A stretch of DNA of 18,380 nt, from positions 1-18,380 of the forward strand of contig CAKSAW010000015.1 of the NCBI GenBank assembly GCA_934437695.1, given 5' to 3'. A program made the translations under genes and the position numbers. Below, in pieces: positions 6,868 through 14,033 of this stretch. How positions within the stretch are numbered: the first letter of the stretch is position 1; each line of letters starts with the position of its first letter. The notes below the pieces were generated by a model. That model saw nothing but the letters and a program-made list of their open reading frames with translations. It was not told where the DNA came from and searched no databases. Origin of the DNA: an uncultured Blautia sp. GTDB taxonomy: Bacteria; Bacillota; Clostridia; Lachnospirales; Lachnospiraceae.

Positions 6868-7650
6868 ATGCTTTTACAGAAAGAAAAACATAGTATTAAA
6901 GAAATCAGAAAAAAAGATAAAAAAAATTATGAAAGGAGAAAAGGCTCTCTAAAAAAACGGCAGATTGGGGAAGTTCCTTCTGTAAAGGTATCTTTCTGCA
7001 CCTCTTTTCTGGAAAATATGAGGAAAGGCAGTCTGGCAGTGGAAACCGCACTTGTTCTGCCATTGTTTTTTCTTGGAATGATCACTTTGATTTCGTTTAT
7101 GGATATATATAAATTACAGACAGAACATCTGACTGCTTTGTGTACAAGAGCAAAGCAGACAGGAATGTATGCTTATCTTCCGGGCGGAGAGAGCGTGGAG
7201 AATATTACTCTGCCGGATATCTATACATACGAACCTTTTGGCGGATTGCTTCCTCTTCCGGGTGTTGTGATTTATAATCACGTAAAGGTCCATGCATGGA
7301 CCGGAACAGAATATCCCGATAACGGAGGCGATCAGGGCGAAATGGAACAGATGGTATATGTAACTGCTTCTGGAAGTGTGTATCATAAAAATCCGGGATG
7401 TAGTTATCTGAATGTTTCTCTGAAACAAATACCCGGGAGTGCTGCAAAGTCTGTATCCAATCAATATGGGGAGCATTATTCAGCCTGCGAGATCTGCAGC
7501 AGAAATCAGAATCCTGCAGGTATAGTATATATTACAGAGCAGGGAAACAGATATCACAATCTGGAATCCTGCAGTGGATTGAAACGTTCAGTAAGGCTGG
7601 TAAAGGCTTCTTCAGTTTCAGAAATGAGTGCCTGCAGCAGGTGTGGATGA
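6868..7650 (+). CDS. TadE-type pseudopilin with two C-terminal Cys/His (zinc-ribbon-like) repeats
   Basis: The start at 6868 is chosen because AGAGGTG lies seven bases upstream; an ATG at 6841 overlapping the previous stop is the alternative. The 260-residue chain has a long basic N-terminus, then the pseudopilin signature KGSLAVETALVLPLFFLG: G54 at the cleavage point, E59 at +5 and a hydrophobic helix to about 81. The exterior part ends in two similar repeats. The first spans about 163-211 (VYVTASGSVYHKNPGCSYL ... ACEIC; H173, C178, C207, C210). The second spans about 219-260 (VYITEQGNRYHNLESCSGL ... ACSRC; H230, C235, C256, C259). This YH-x4-C ... CxxC pattern recalls Ada-like zinc-binding modules. 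Zinc binding and a role as pilus tip or adhesin are inferences. Confidence 0.72.
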   Translation: MLLQKEKHSIKEIRKKDKKNYERRKGSLKKRQIGEVPSVKVSFCTSFLENMRKGSLAVETALVLPLFFLGMITLISFMDIYKLQTEHLTALCTRAKQTGMYAYLPGGESVENITLPDIYTYEPFGGLLPLPGVVIYNHVKVHAWTGTEYPDNGGDQGEMEQMVYVTASGSVYHKNPGCSYLNVSLKQIPGSAAKSVSNQYGEHYSACEICSRNQNPAGIVYITEQGNRYHNLESCSGLKRSVRLVKASSVSEMSACSRCG

Positions 7651-7672
7651 AAAGCTGTATTGGGAGATGTGT

Positions 7673-8098
7673 ATGATGATGGATTGTGTGAAAGAAATAT
7701 GTGCGATTGGATTTCTGGGAATAAATTCATGGATAGATATTCGAAAGAGACAGGTCTCTCTGCCGTTGATCGTGATGTTTGCAGTCTGGGGAATCATATG
7801 GACAATATATAGTAAAACAGATTTTTTTGATTTTCTGATCTGTGTGGGTACAGGAATCATTTTTGTAGGAACCAGTATTCTTACAGAAGGGGCAGTTGGA
7901 ATGGGCGATGGATTACTTATTATGGCATTGGGTACGGCAATGCGCAAGGAGGAGTTTTTTTCAATGCTTTTTATTGGGATGATATGCAGTGCAGTATGGT
8001 CTGGAATCATGCTGGTAATATTTCGTAAAAAGAGGCATACAGAAATACCATTTGTGCCATTTTTGATGGCCGGATACCTGGGAGGGATTCTGATATGA
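7673..8098 (+). CDS. second type IV prepilin peptidase, A24 family
   Basis: This is a second membrane aspartyl peptidase in the same operon. Both catalytic aspartates are present: D22 in WIDIRKRQ and D79 in the GxGD motif GMGDGLLIMALG. It is 141 residues long and almost entirely hydrophobic. A GTG at 7628 within the preceding gene is in frame, but GGGAG at 7662-7666 points to the ATG cluster at 7673-7681. It diverges from the first copy in sequence and is placed between the two TadE-type pseudopilins. It may therefore process those, while the first copy handles the pilin, but this division of labour is not shown by the sequence. Its stop overlaps the next start (ATGA). Confidence 0.85.
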   Translation: MMMDCVKEICAIGFLGINSWIDIRKRQVSLPLIVMFAVWGIIWTIYSKTDFFDFLICVGTGIIFVGTSILTEGAVGMGDGLLIMALGTAMRKEEFFSMLFIGMICSAVWSGIMLVIFRKKRHTEIPFVPFLMAGYLGGILI

Positions 8099-8574
8099 AA
8101 GATGATTTTTACATGAAAAATGGTGTTTGTATAAAAAATAAATCCTGCATAATTTGTAAAGGGAGTTTTACAATAGAGACTGCCTGCATAATGCCTTTGA
8201 TATTACTGGTATTGATGGGGCTTATTTATCTGAGCTTTTTTGTACATAACAGAGCATGGCTTACAGCAGCAGCGTATGAATCAGCTATAAGTGGGAGTAT
8301 GGAAGGTATCAGGAAAAACGGACAGATATACGAGAATGCAAGGATGCGCAGTGAAGAACTGGGAAGTATGGGATTCTTCGGAGCGGAGAATCTAAGTACA
8401 CAGACGAATATGGGAAAAGAAGTACAGGTTACATATGATCTGGATACAATTGCATCCTATGGTGGCATGAACTGGCATTTAAGAACAGAAGGGAAGTCTT
8501 CAATCATAAATCCGGTGAAACATATTCGCAGACTGAGGGCTGCGCAGGCTGTTCTGAAGGGAGTGGGGGAGTAA
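8095..8574 (+). CDS. TadE-type pseudopilin
   Basis: This 159-residue protein has a single hydrophobic helix and a short exterior domain, as expected for a minor pilin of the TadE/TadF kind. The leader ends in CKGSFTIETACIMPLILL: cleavage after G23 leaves Ser24 at +1 and Glu28 at +5, the same pattern as in the Cys/His-repeat pseudopilin. After the helix (about 25-48) the chain has residues resembling the TadE consensus (NRAWLTAAAYESAISGS). The leader has three Cys (C12, C18, C21), which would remain on the cytoplasmic side or be removed. Its start overlaps the stop of the second peptidase, and the next gene starts one base after its stop. Confidence 0.8.
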   Translation: MKDDFYMKNGVCIKNKSCIICKGSFTIETACIMPLILLVLMGLIYLSFFVHNRAWLTAAAYESAISGSMEGIRKNGQIYENARMRSEELGSMGFFGAENLSTQTNMGKEVQVTYDLDTIASYGGMNWHLRTEGKSSIINPVKHIRRLRAAQAVLKGVGE

Positions 8575-8575
8575 T

Positions 8576-9946
8576 ATGCGGACAGAATATAAAAGAGATA
8601 TGAATCATAATTATCTTGTTATCCATGGTGAAAATGAGATTAATACAGATTCCTATCAGGTAAGGATGCTCGCAGGAAATGTGATCCCTTCTCTTTTGAA
8701 GTGCAGGATACAGGGTATGGACGGCAGATTTCTGTTTTATTTTGATATTACATCTAAACAGGCAGTAAGTGCGTTGTATGATGAAAAGAAGATGGAGATT
8801 GAAGATCTCCGGCTGATCTTCAGTGGTTTTGTTAAGGCTATGGAGGATGCTGCAGAATATCTGATAAATCCCGGACAGCTTATTATGTTGCCGGAATATA
8901 TTTATACAGACATTGAAAAAAGACAGCTTTATTTCTGCATGCTGCCGGGATATGACAAGGATATTAAGGAGCAGTTTCAGCTTCTGACAGAGTATATTCT
9001 TCCAAAGATCGATCATCAGGATCAGGAAGCTGTGATCCTTGGGTATGGAGTGTATAAAAGAGCAATGGAAGACAGTTTTCATCTGGAGCATGTGAAAGAG
9101 GAACTATATAAAATCCAGGGGACAAAGAAAGACGGAGAGAAAAAAGAAAGAACAGAAAAAACAGATGTAAAGACAGCAGATCAGGAATCCCGGTTTTGCG
9201 CAGCAGATATTTTTCCGGAAAAGGATGAACCGGAAAATGGATTTATAAGAGAAGGGGAAGCGCTAAATGAATCAGGGTGCCTGAAAAAAACAGGAATCAT
9301 TATATTGGCGGCTGTTTTAATATTTGGGCTGGCAGCTGCTATATTGATGGGGTATCTGCCTCATATGGAAACCGGAACTATACTTGGGGCTGTTCTTATA
9401 GTGACTGCGGGTGTTATGCTGGGCGCACGTATTATGAAGTCTCAAAAAGTTCATGGTATTTCCGGACAAAAACCGGTATCAGGAGAAACAGATGGATGGA
9501 CAGAACGGAATCTGTCTGTGTATCAGGAACAGATAAATGACAGGAAGGAAATGCCAGACTGCGGGCAGGAAAAAAGCATGCCATTACAGTCGTCACAGAT
9601 CCGTGAAGACTATGGGGAAACTGTAGTATTGTCCGTGGGAGCAGTAACCGGACCTGCAAGCCTGGTAAGTAAAGAACCTGGGGAACTGGCTACGATTTAT
9701 CTGAATGATGATCTGACTGTGATCGGAAAGCTGGAAACTGCCTGTGACGCAGTGATCAATCTGCCTACAGTAAGCCGCATTCATGCCAAAATAAGAAAAA
9801 AAGAGGAGAACTATTTTCTTACAGATATGAATTCAAGAAACGGGACAGCAGTAAATGGAAGACTGCTTCTTCCAGACGAGGAATATCAGCTGGAAGCCGA
9901 GGATGAGGTTGACTTTGCACAGGCAAGATATATATTTCTGGAATAA
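8576..9946 (+). CDS. membrane-anchored FHA-domain protein with DUF6382-like N-terminus
   Basis: The last gene of the Tad operon encodes 456 residues in three parts. Residues 1-180 match my memory of the DUF6382 region that precedes FHA domains in clostridial proteins (MLAGNVIPSLLKCRIQGMDG, and YFDITSKQAVS). Two membrane segments follow at about 239-260 and 266-285. A C-terminal FHA domain (about 370-456) has the phosphothreonine-binding signature: SRIHA (400-404) and NSRNGT (419-424). The usual GR of the first loop is GK (384-385). Both ends are probably cytoplasmic. It may tie pilus assembly to Ser/Thr phosphorylation, but no kinase or phosphatase gene lies in the window. A ribosome site, GGGGGAG, lies before the ATG. 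Confidence 0.82.
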   Translation: MRTEYKRDMNHNYLVIHGENEINTDSYQVRMLAGNVIPSLLKCRIQGMDGRFLFYFDITSKQAVSALYDEKKMEIEDLRLIFSGFVKAMEDAAEYLINPGQLIMLPEYIYTDIEKRQLYFCMLPGYDKDIKEQFQLLTEYILPKIDHQDQEAVILGYGVYKRAMEDSFHLEHVKEELYKIQGTKKDGEKKERTEKTDVKTADQESRFCAADIFPEKDEPENGFIREGEALNESGCLKKTGIIILAAVLIFGLAAAILMGYLPHMETGTILGAVLIVTAGVMLGARIMKSQKVHGISGQKPVSGETDGWTERNLSVYQEQINDRKEMPDCGQEKSMPLQSSQIREDYGETVVLSVGAVTGPASLVSKEPGELATIYLNDDLTVIGKLETACDAVINLPTVSRIHAKIRKKEENYFLTDMNSRNGTAVNGRLLLPDEEYQLEAEDEVDFAQARYIFLE

Positions 9947-9951
9947 AGGTT

Positions 9952-9980
9952 TTTACAAAACACAGGATGTCTGATACAAT
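9952..9980 (+). promoter_or_regulatory. predicted sigma-A promoter of the rhomboid gene
   Basis: TTTACA (9952-9957), a 17-base spacer and TACAAT (9975-9980) each match five of six consensus bases. TG at 9972-9973 adds an extended -10. The promoter starts six bases after the stop of the FHA gene. I see no terminator between the Tad operon and this point, so read-through is also possible. Transcription would begin near 9987. Confidence 0.65.
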
Positions 9981-9988
9981 GAGTCATA

Positions 9989-10010
9989 GTAATCCAGAGG
10001 TGTGGATTAC
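9989..10010 (+). other. 5' leader hairpin before the rhomboid gene, loop carrying a Shine-Dalgarno-like AGAGGTG
   Basis: GTAATCC (9989-9995) pairs perfectly with GGATTAC (10004-10010). The eight-base loop AGAGGTGT looks like a ribosome site, but it lies more than 20 bases before the ATG at 10026. The hairpin begins two or three bases after the predicted transcription start, the same arrangement as in the tad leader. Confidence 0.4.
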
Positions 10011-10025
10011 GGAAGATGATTATGT

Positions 10026-10685
10026 ATGAAAGTACAACAAAACAAAAAAGAGACAGAAAAGAGGCAAAGCTTGGAAGAACTGAAAAAAGCACCGGTTACA
10101 GTATTTTTTATTCTGGTTAATGTTCTTGTTTTTATTGTAGTGGAACTGACAGGGGGATCGGAGAATACCATGCATATGCTCCGGTGTGGAGCGGCATATA
10201 CTCCGGCTGTTGTGCAGGGAGAATACTACAGGATTTTTACAAGCATGTTCCTGCACTTTGGACCACAGCATCTGGGCAACAATATGCTGGTGCTCTTTGT
10301 GCTTGGAGGCAGACTGGAGCGTACAGTTGGAAAACTGAAATATCTGCTGATCTATCTTCTTGGAGGAATGGGAGGAAATCTGCTGTGTCTGTATCTGGAA
10401 TTAAACAGCAGGGATTTTGCAGTATCTGCAGGTGCTTCCGGTGCTGTATTTGCAGTGATGGGTGCTATGATCTATGCTGTGATCAGAGGCAGAGGACATA
10501 TTGAGGATCTTTCTGCAAAGCAGGTGATGATCATGGCTGCCTTTTCACTTTATTTTGGTTTTACAAGTGAAGGTGTGGATAATGCAGCACATGTAGGTGG
10601 TCTTATCTGTGGATTTATACTGACAGTACTGCTTTATCATCCTTCAGGACAGAGGGATAGTATTCAGGAAGATGCAGGCAGATAG
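10026..10685 (+). CDS. rhomboid-family intramembrane serine protease
   Basis: This intramembrane protease cleaves transmembrane segments of other proteins. The catalytic pair is visible: Ser138 in GASGA (136-140) and His189 in AAHVGGL. The family motif HFGPQHLGNNM (77-87) forms the part that helps stabilise the oxyanion. The 219 residues have six or so hydrophobic helices (first about 23-42), consistent with the minimal six-helix bacterial form. The start ATG has only a weak GGAAG about ten bases upstream. Its 3' end overlaps the convergent histidine kinase by 22 bases. Whether Tad components are substrates cannot be judged from position alone. Confidence 0.92.
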   Translation: MKVQQNKKETEKRQSLEELKKAPVTVFFILVNVLVFIVVELTGGSENTMHMLRCGAAYTPAVVQGEYYRIFTSMFLHFGPQHLGNNMLVLFVLGGRLERTVGKLKYLLIYLLGGMGGNLLCLYLELNSRDFAVSAGASGAVFAVMGAMIYAVIRGRGHIEDLSAKQVMIMAAFSLYFGFTSEGVDNAAHVGGLICGFILTVLLYHPSGQRDSIQEDAGR

Positions 10686-11344
10686 ATACAGAAGACAGAA
10701 CCCTTTCCGGGAGTACTGGAGACTTTGATCTGACCGTGATGGGCAGAGATGATTTCTGCTGTCACTGCAAGTCCCAGACCTGTACCTTCCGGTTTATATG
10801 TAATGAATGGGCGGAAGATATTTTCTGCCTGTTCATGTGTCATTCCACATCCGTTATCCTCTATAGAGATGCATATACCGGAATCTGTTTTTTTGAGACT
10901 TACAATGATTTTACCTTTGGGCTGGTCAATGGCTTCACAGGAATTTTTAATCAGATTAAAGATGACCTGACGCATTTTTATGCGGTCAAGAAAAATGGGA
11001 GAAGAAATATTCTCCATATGTGTTTCCAGTGTGATGCCCAGATAATCCAGAGTGTTTTTCTGGCAGGATAAAATGGTATTCAGAAATTCTGCAGGATTTA
11101 CAGGGACGAGGTCAACCGTCTGTGCGTGACTAAGGTCAGAGAGTTCATTCAGCAGTTCTTTGACATATTCAAGGTTGTTCATAAGACTGTCCCATTGCCT
11201 GTAACTGCATAGTTCCGGATGGGAAGAAACCATTAACTGAAGTTCACTGTTGATCAACGTGATCGGATTACGGATCTCATGTGAAAGTCTGGATAAAATA
11301 AAACTGAAATCTTTTTTTGATTGTTTTGTTAGTTCAATCTGCAT
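10664..11344 (-). CDS. soluble histidine kinase without a sensor domain
   Basis: The protein has only the transmitter part of a two-component kinase. The H-box is LSHEIRNP with phospho-acceptor H22, the N-box NLIKNSCEAI has N134, the G1 box is DNGCGM (163-168), followed by FRPFITYK and the G2 box GTGLGL (187-192). Its 226 residues leave about 15 before the H-box, so there is no input or membrane domain, and no response regulator lies nearby. The form resembles sporulation-type or phosphorelay kinases, but the partner is unknown. The start is well supported: GAGGTGAT precedes the ATG on the minus strand. It converges on and overlaps the rhomboid gene and is divergent from the HIT gene. Confidence 0.9.
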   Translation of the reverse strand: MQIELTKQSKKDFSFILSRLSHEIRNPITLINSELQLMVSSHPELCSYRQWDSLMNNLEYVKELLNELSDLSHAQTVDLVPVNPAEFLNTILSCQKNTLDYLGITLETHMENISSPIFLDRIKMRQVIFNLIKNSCEAIDQPKGKIIVSLKKTDSGICISIEDNGCGMTHEQAENIFRPFITYKPEGTGLGLAVTAEIISAHHGQIKVSSTPGKGSVFCIYLPASS

Positions 11345-11369
11345 ATTATCACCTCAGAAAAAGTGTATC

Positions 11370-11417
11370 ATTGCGAACTATCAGCTGCAACTGATTTCGT
11401 CCTGAAAAATTCGCAAT
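11370..11417. repeat. nested inverted repeats between the divergent kinase and HIT genes
   Basis: ATTGCGAA (11370-11377) is inverted perfectly as TTCGCAAT (11410-11417), and inside it ATCAG (11380-11384) is inverted as CTGAT (11391-11395). The repeat lies in the 111-base gap that must hold both promoters. I see no convincing -35/-10 pair for either gene here. It could be an operator or a stem-loop. Confidence 0.4.
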
Positions 11418-11455
11418 AAACCGACAAGTTATAAGTAAGAAAGAAGGACTTAAAG

Positions 11456-11869
11456 ATGGAAAATTGTATTTTTTGTAAGATAGCCAATGGAGAGATTCCT
11501 GCTGCAACACTTTATGAGGATGAGGATTTTCGTGTAATTCTTGATCTGGGTCCGGCAAGTAAGGGACATGCTCTGATCCTGCCGAAAGCTCATGCTGCAA
11601 ATATTTATGAACTACCGGACGAAATGGCTGCAAAGGTAATGGTTCTTGCAAAGAAGATGGCAACAGCAATGACAGAAGCATTGAAATGTGATGGGTTTAA
11701 TATAGTGCAGAATAATGGAGAATGTGCAGGACAGACAGTATTCCATTTCCATATGCATCTGATTCCAAGATATAATGGCGATAATGTGGGAATTACATGG
11801 AAGCCGGGCGAACTCAGTGATGAGGATAAGGAAGAAATCCTGTCAAAGGTAAAGGAGCAGCTGTCCTGA
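11456..11869 (+). CDS. HIT-family (HinT-like) nucleotide hydrolase
   Basis: Histidine-triad proteins of the HinT branch hydrolyse adenosine 5'-phosphoramidates and related nucleotides in the cytoplasm. The signature HxHxH reads HFHMHLIPR at about 97-105, and the N-terminal CIFCKIANGEIPA has C4 and C7, the zinc-associated pair found in many HinT proteins. The 137-residue length is normal. AAGGA lies seven bases before the ATG. The sigma-like gene follows after 26 bases, so the two may be co-transcribed. Confidence 0.93.
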   Translation: MENCIFCKIANGEIPAATLYEDEDFRVILDLGPASKGHALILPKAHAANIYELPDEMAAKVMVLAKKMATAMTEALKCDGFNIVQNNGECAGQTVFHFHMHLIPRYNGDNVGITWKPGELSDEDKEEILSKVKEQLS

Positions 11870-11895
11870 TATTCTGACACAGCGCATTACAGAAG

Positions 11896-12429
11896 ATGGA
11901 GAATATAGATTTTATAAGTATCTACAGGAAATACCGTTCATGTGCAGTTAATATTGGCAGGCTTGTTCTGGGTGATGAAGATGAGGCGGAAGATGTCTGT
12001 CAGGATACATTTGAAACTTTGTTCAATATGGGTAAGAATGTAGATTTTTCAAACGAAGAGAGACTGAAAAATCTTATTGTACGAATAAGCTATCATAAGG
12101 CAGAGGATCACGCCAAAAAGGCATTCAGAAAATATGAAAGTGCGAATTCGGATAAGGTTATGGAAGTACTTGATATGTGGCAGAGAAACGGAAACCGTGT
12201 AGATCAGATTGTCCTGAATCTGGAGGCTGCAGGATATCTGCAGATGGTATTTCAGAAACTGAGGGAAAAGAACAGGACTAATTATGAAATCTATGTCAGC
12301 GTAACCTTATATGACATACCATCGCGTCTCGTTGCCAGACATTATCATATCACAGAAAATAATGTGAATAACAGGGTTATGAGAACGAGACGCTGGCTTG
12401 CCAGAGAATATAAGAAAATATCCCGCTGA
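11896..12429 (+). CDS. ECF-like sigma-70 family factor
   Basis: The 177-residue protein has the two-domain layout of small sigma factors. Region 2 (about 10-75) contains the strongest signature, EAEDVCQDTFETLF (30-43), typical of the region that binds core polymerase. Region 4 (about 110-172) has a helix-turn-helix-like stretch ending VNNRVMRTRRWLAREY, but the usual region 4 motif is not well kept (SRLVARHYHITENNV), so target recognition may differ. The ribosome site is weak and the gene probably depends on the HIT transcript. No classical anti-sigma gene follows directly: murG, in the opposite direction, is next, and a small tail-anchored protein lies beyond it. Confidence 0.75.
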   Translation: MENIDFISIYRKYRSCAVNIGRLVLGDEDEAEDVCQDTFETLFNMGKNVDFSNEERLKNLIVRISYHKAEDHAKKAFRKYESANSDKVMEVLDMWQRNGNRVDQIVLNLEAAGYLQMVFQKLREKNRTNYEIYVSVTLYDIPSRLVARHYHITENNVNNRVMRTRRWLAREYKKISR

Positions 12430-13500
12430 TTACTGCCTGTTTGCACAGTCTTCGATCAGGCCGGTGATCTTTTCGATGGAATTCATATGGCTGCTTTCTG
12501 ACATGGCATTAATATAGGACTGTCTGTTCTGGTACAGTTCACGGATGGAATTCATAAGTGTGTTCTCAGTGATCTCTTCCTCCTCAAGTACCATGCTGAA
12601 TCCCTGACGTTCAAAAGAACGGGCATTAAGGATCTGGTCGCCACGACTTGCGTTTGCAGAAAGCGGAATCAGAAGATTTGGTTTCTTTAAGGCATTAAGC
12701 TCACAGATAGCATTTGCACCTGCACGGGAGATAACGATGTCTGCCAGGGCAAACAGATCGGCAAGCTCCTGTTTAATATATTCATACTGTACATATCCCT
12801 CTGTGTTTTTGAGGCTTTCGTCCATTTTTCCTTTACCACACAAATGGATAACCTGAAATTCTTTTAAAAGTTCAGGAAGGATTTTGCGGATATTTTCATT
12901 GACAGATGCAGCGCCCAGACTTCCGCCAATAACCATCAGAACCGGTTTGTCATCTGTGAGACCGCAGAATTCACGTGCCGCCTCTTTGCTTCCTTTTAAC
13001 AATTCCTGACGAATCGGAGTTCCTGTAAGAACTGCCTTATCTGCAGGAAGGTTCTTTACTGTTTCAGGAAAATTACAGCATACTTTTGTGGCAGATGGAA
13101 TGCAGATTTTGTTTGCAAGTCCCGGAGTCATATCTGATTCGTGGATGATTGCAGGGATTTTACGCTGACCTGCTGCAATTACAACCGGAACAGTCACAAA
13201 ACCGCCTTTGGAGAAAACAACGTCAGGTTTTAATTGTTTTAATAATTTTTTTGCTTCACTAAATCCCTTTAATACGCGGAATGGGTCTGTAAAGTTTTTT
13301 AGATCAAAATAACGTCTCAGCTTGCCGGAAGAGATTCCATAATAAGGAATATTCATTTCCTCAATAAGTTTTTTTTCAATTCCATCATAAGATCCGATAT
13401 AGGAAATTTCATATCCGAGTTCTTTTAAACGTGGGATAAGAGCAATATTTGGGGTAACGTGTCCGGCAGTACCGCCACCGGTGAGCACAATATGTTTCAT
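12430..13500 (-). CDS. murG: UDP-GlcNAc:lipid I GlcNAc transferase MurG
   Basis: MurG adds GlcNAc to undecaprenyl-pyrophosphoryl-MurNAc-pentapeptide (lipid I) on the cytoplasmic face of the membrane to give lipid II, the last cytoplasmic step of peptidoglycan synthesis. Clear motifs are the N-terminal GGGTAGH loop (8-14), [11 protein letters not shown] (about 120-130), GGSLGA (193-198) and the UDP-GlcNAc-binding region [11 protein letters not shown] (258-268). The 356-residue length is typical. AGGAGG precedes the ATG at 13500. It stands apart from other cell-division and wall genes in this window. Its stop codon directly abuts the convergent sigma gene with no bases between. Confidence 0.95.
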   Translation of the reverse strand: MKHIVLTGGGTAGHVTPNIALIPRLKELGYEISYIGSYDGIEKKLIEEMNIPYYGISSGKLRRYFDLKNFTDPFRVLKGFSEAKKLLKQLKPDVVFSKGGFVTVPVVIAAGQRKIPAIIHESDMTPGLANKICIPSATKVCCNFPETVKNLPADKAVLTGTPIRQELLKGSKEAAREFCGLTDDKPVLMVIGGSLGAASVNENIRKILPELLKEFQVIHLCGKGKMDESLKNTEGYVQYEYIKQELADLFALADIVISRAGANAICELNALKKPNLLIPLSANASRGDQILNARSFERQGFSMVLEEEEITENTLMNSIRELYQNRQSYINAMSESSHMNSIEKITGLIEDCANRQ

Positions 13501-13610
13501 AGAGATGCCTCCTGTTTTATTCTGAGTCTTTATAACTGTCCGCGTGGAACGGTTATTGTATTATTTAATATGAACCCAGGGGGAAGAATTGTCAAGGAAA
13601 GTTAAGGATT

Positions 13611-14033
13611 ATGGAGAATAAAATAAATACAAAGAGAAATAACCGGCAGATAGATAAAATGCTTGAAGAGGAGTATACTGCAGAAACCAGAATACTGGAA
13701 TCAGCATTATTGAAAGCTGCAGGAAAAACTTCCTGGGAAGAATTTCCGGAAGAATCCGAGGAGAAGATCCAGGAAGGCTATAACAGGCTGATTGCCCGTC
13801 TGAAAGAAAAAGGGGAATACACAGAAGCGATGACTGGCAATGAAACATGGAACATAAATGAGGCCAGTGGGCCTGAAAGTACGGAAAAGGTAATAAAAAC
13901 AGTAAAAGAAAAGCTGAGAAGAATGGATGGTGAATGGAAAAAAATCCACAGAATTCTGAAGCCGTCAGCTGTTGGAGTGACAATGCTTATGTTGACCATG
14001 CTGGCTGGAATGACCGTAGTGATCGGATTTTAA
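13611..14033 (+). CDS. hypothetical tail-anchored membrane protein
   Basis: I do not recognise this 140-residue protein. It is highly charged (Lys/Glu/Arg) over residues 1-115 with probable helices, followed by a single hydrophobic C-terminal segment (about 119-138, VGVTMLMLTMLAGMTVVIGF) and no tail, so it is likely anchored in the membrane with its N-terminus in the cytoplasm. The ribosome site AAGGA is close to the ATG. The layout, a cytoplasmic domain plus one membrane helix, resembles the front half of an anti-sigma factor, and an ECF-like sigma gene lies on the same strand just beyond murG. That link is a guess. Confidence 0.6.
   Translation: MENKINTKRNNRQIDKMLEEEYTAETRILESALLKAAGKTSWEEFPEESEEKIQEGYNRLIARLKEKGEYTEAMTGNETWNINEASGPESTEKVIKTVKEKLRRMDGEWKKIHRILKPSAVGVTMLMLTMLAGMTVVIGF

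Noticed and set aside
8504..9091. Minus-strand open frame of 195 codons inside the FHA gene
   Set aside because: It lies fully opposite well-supported genes, has no ribosome site or recognisable motif, and is a shadow frame.
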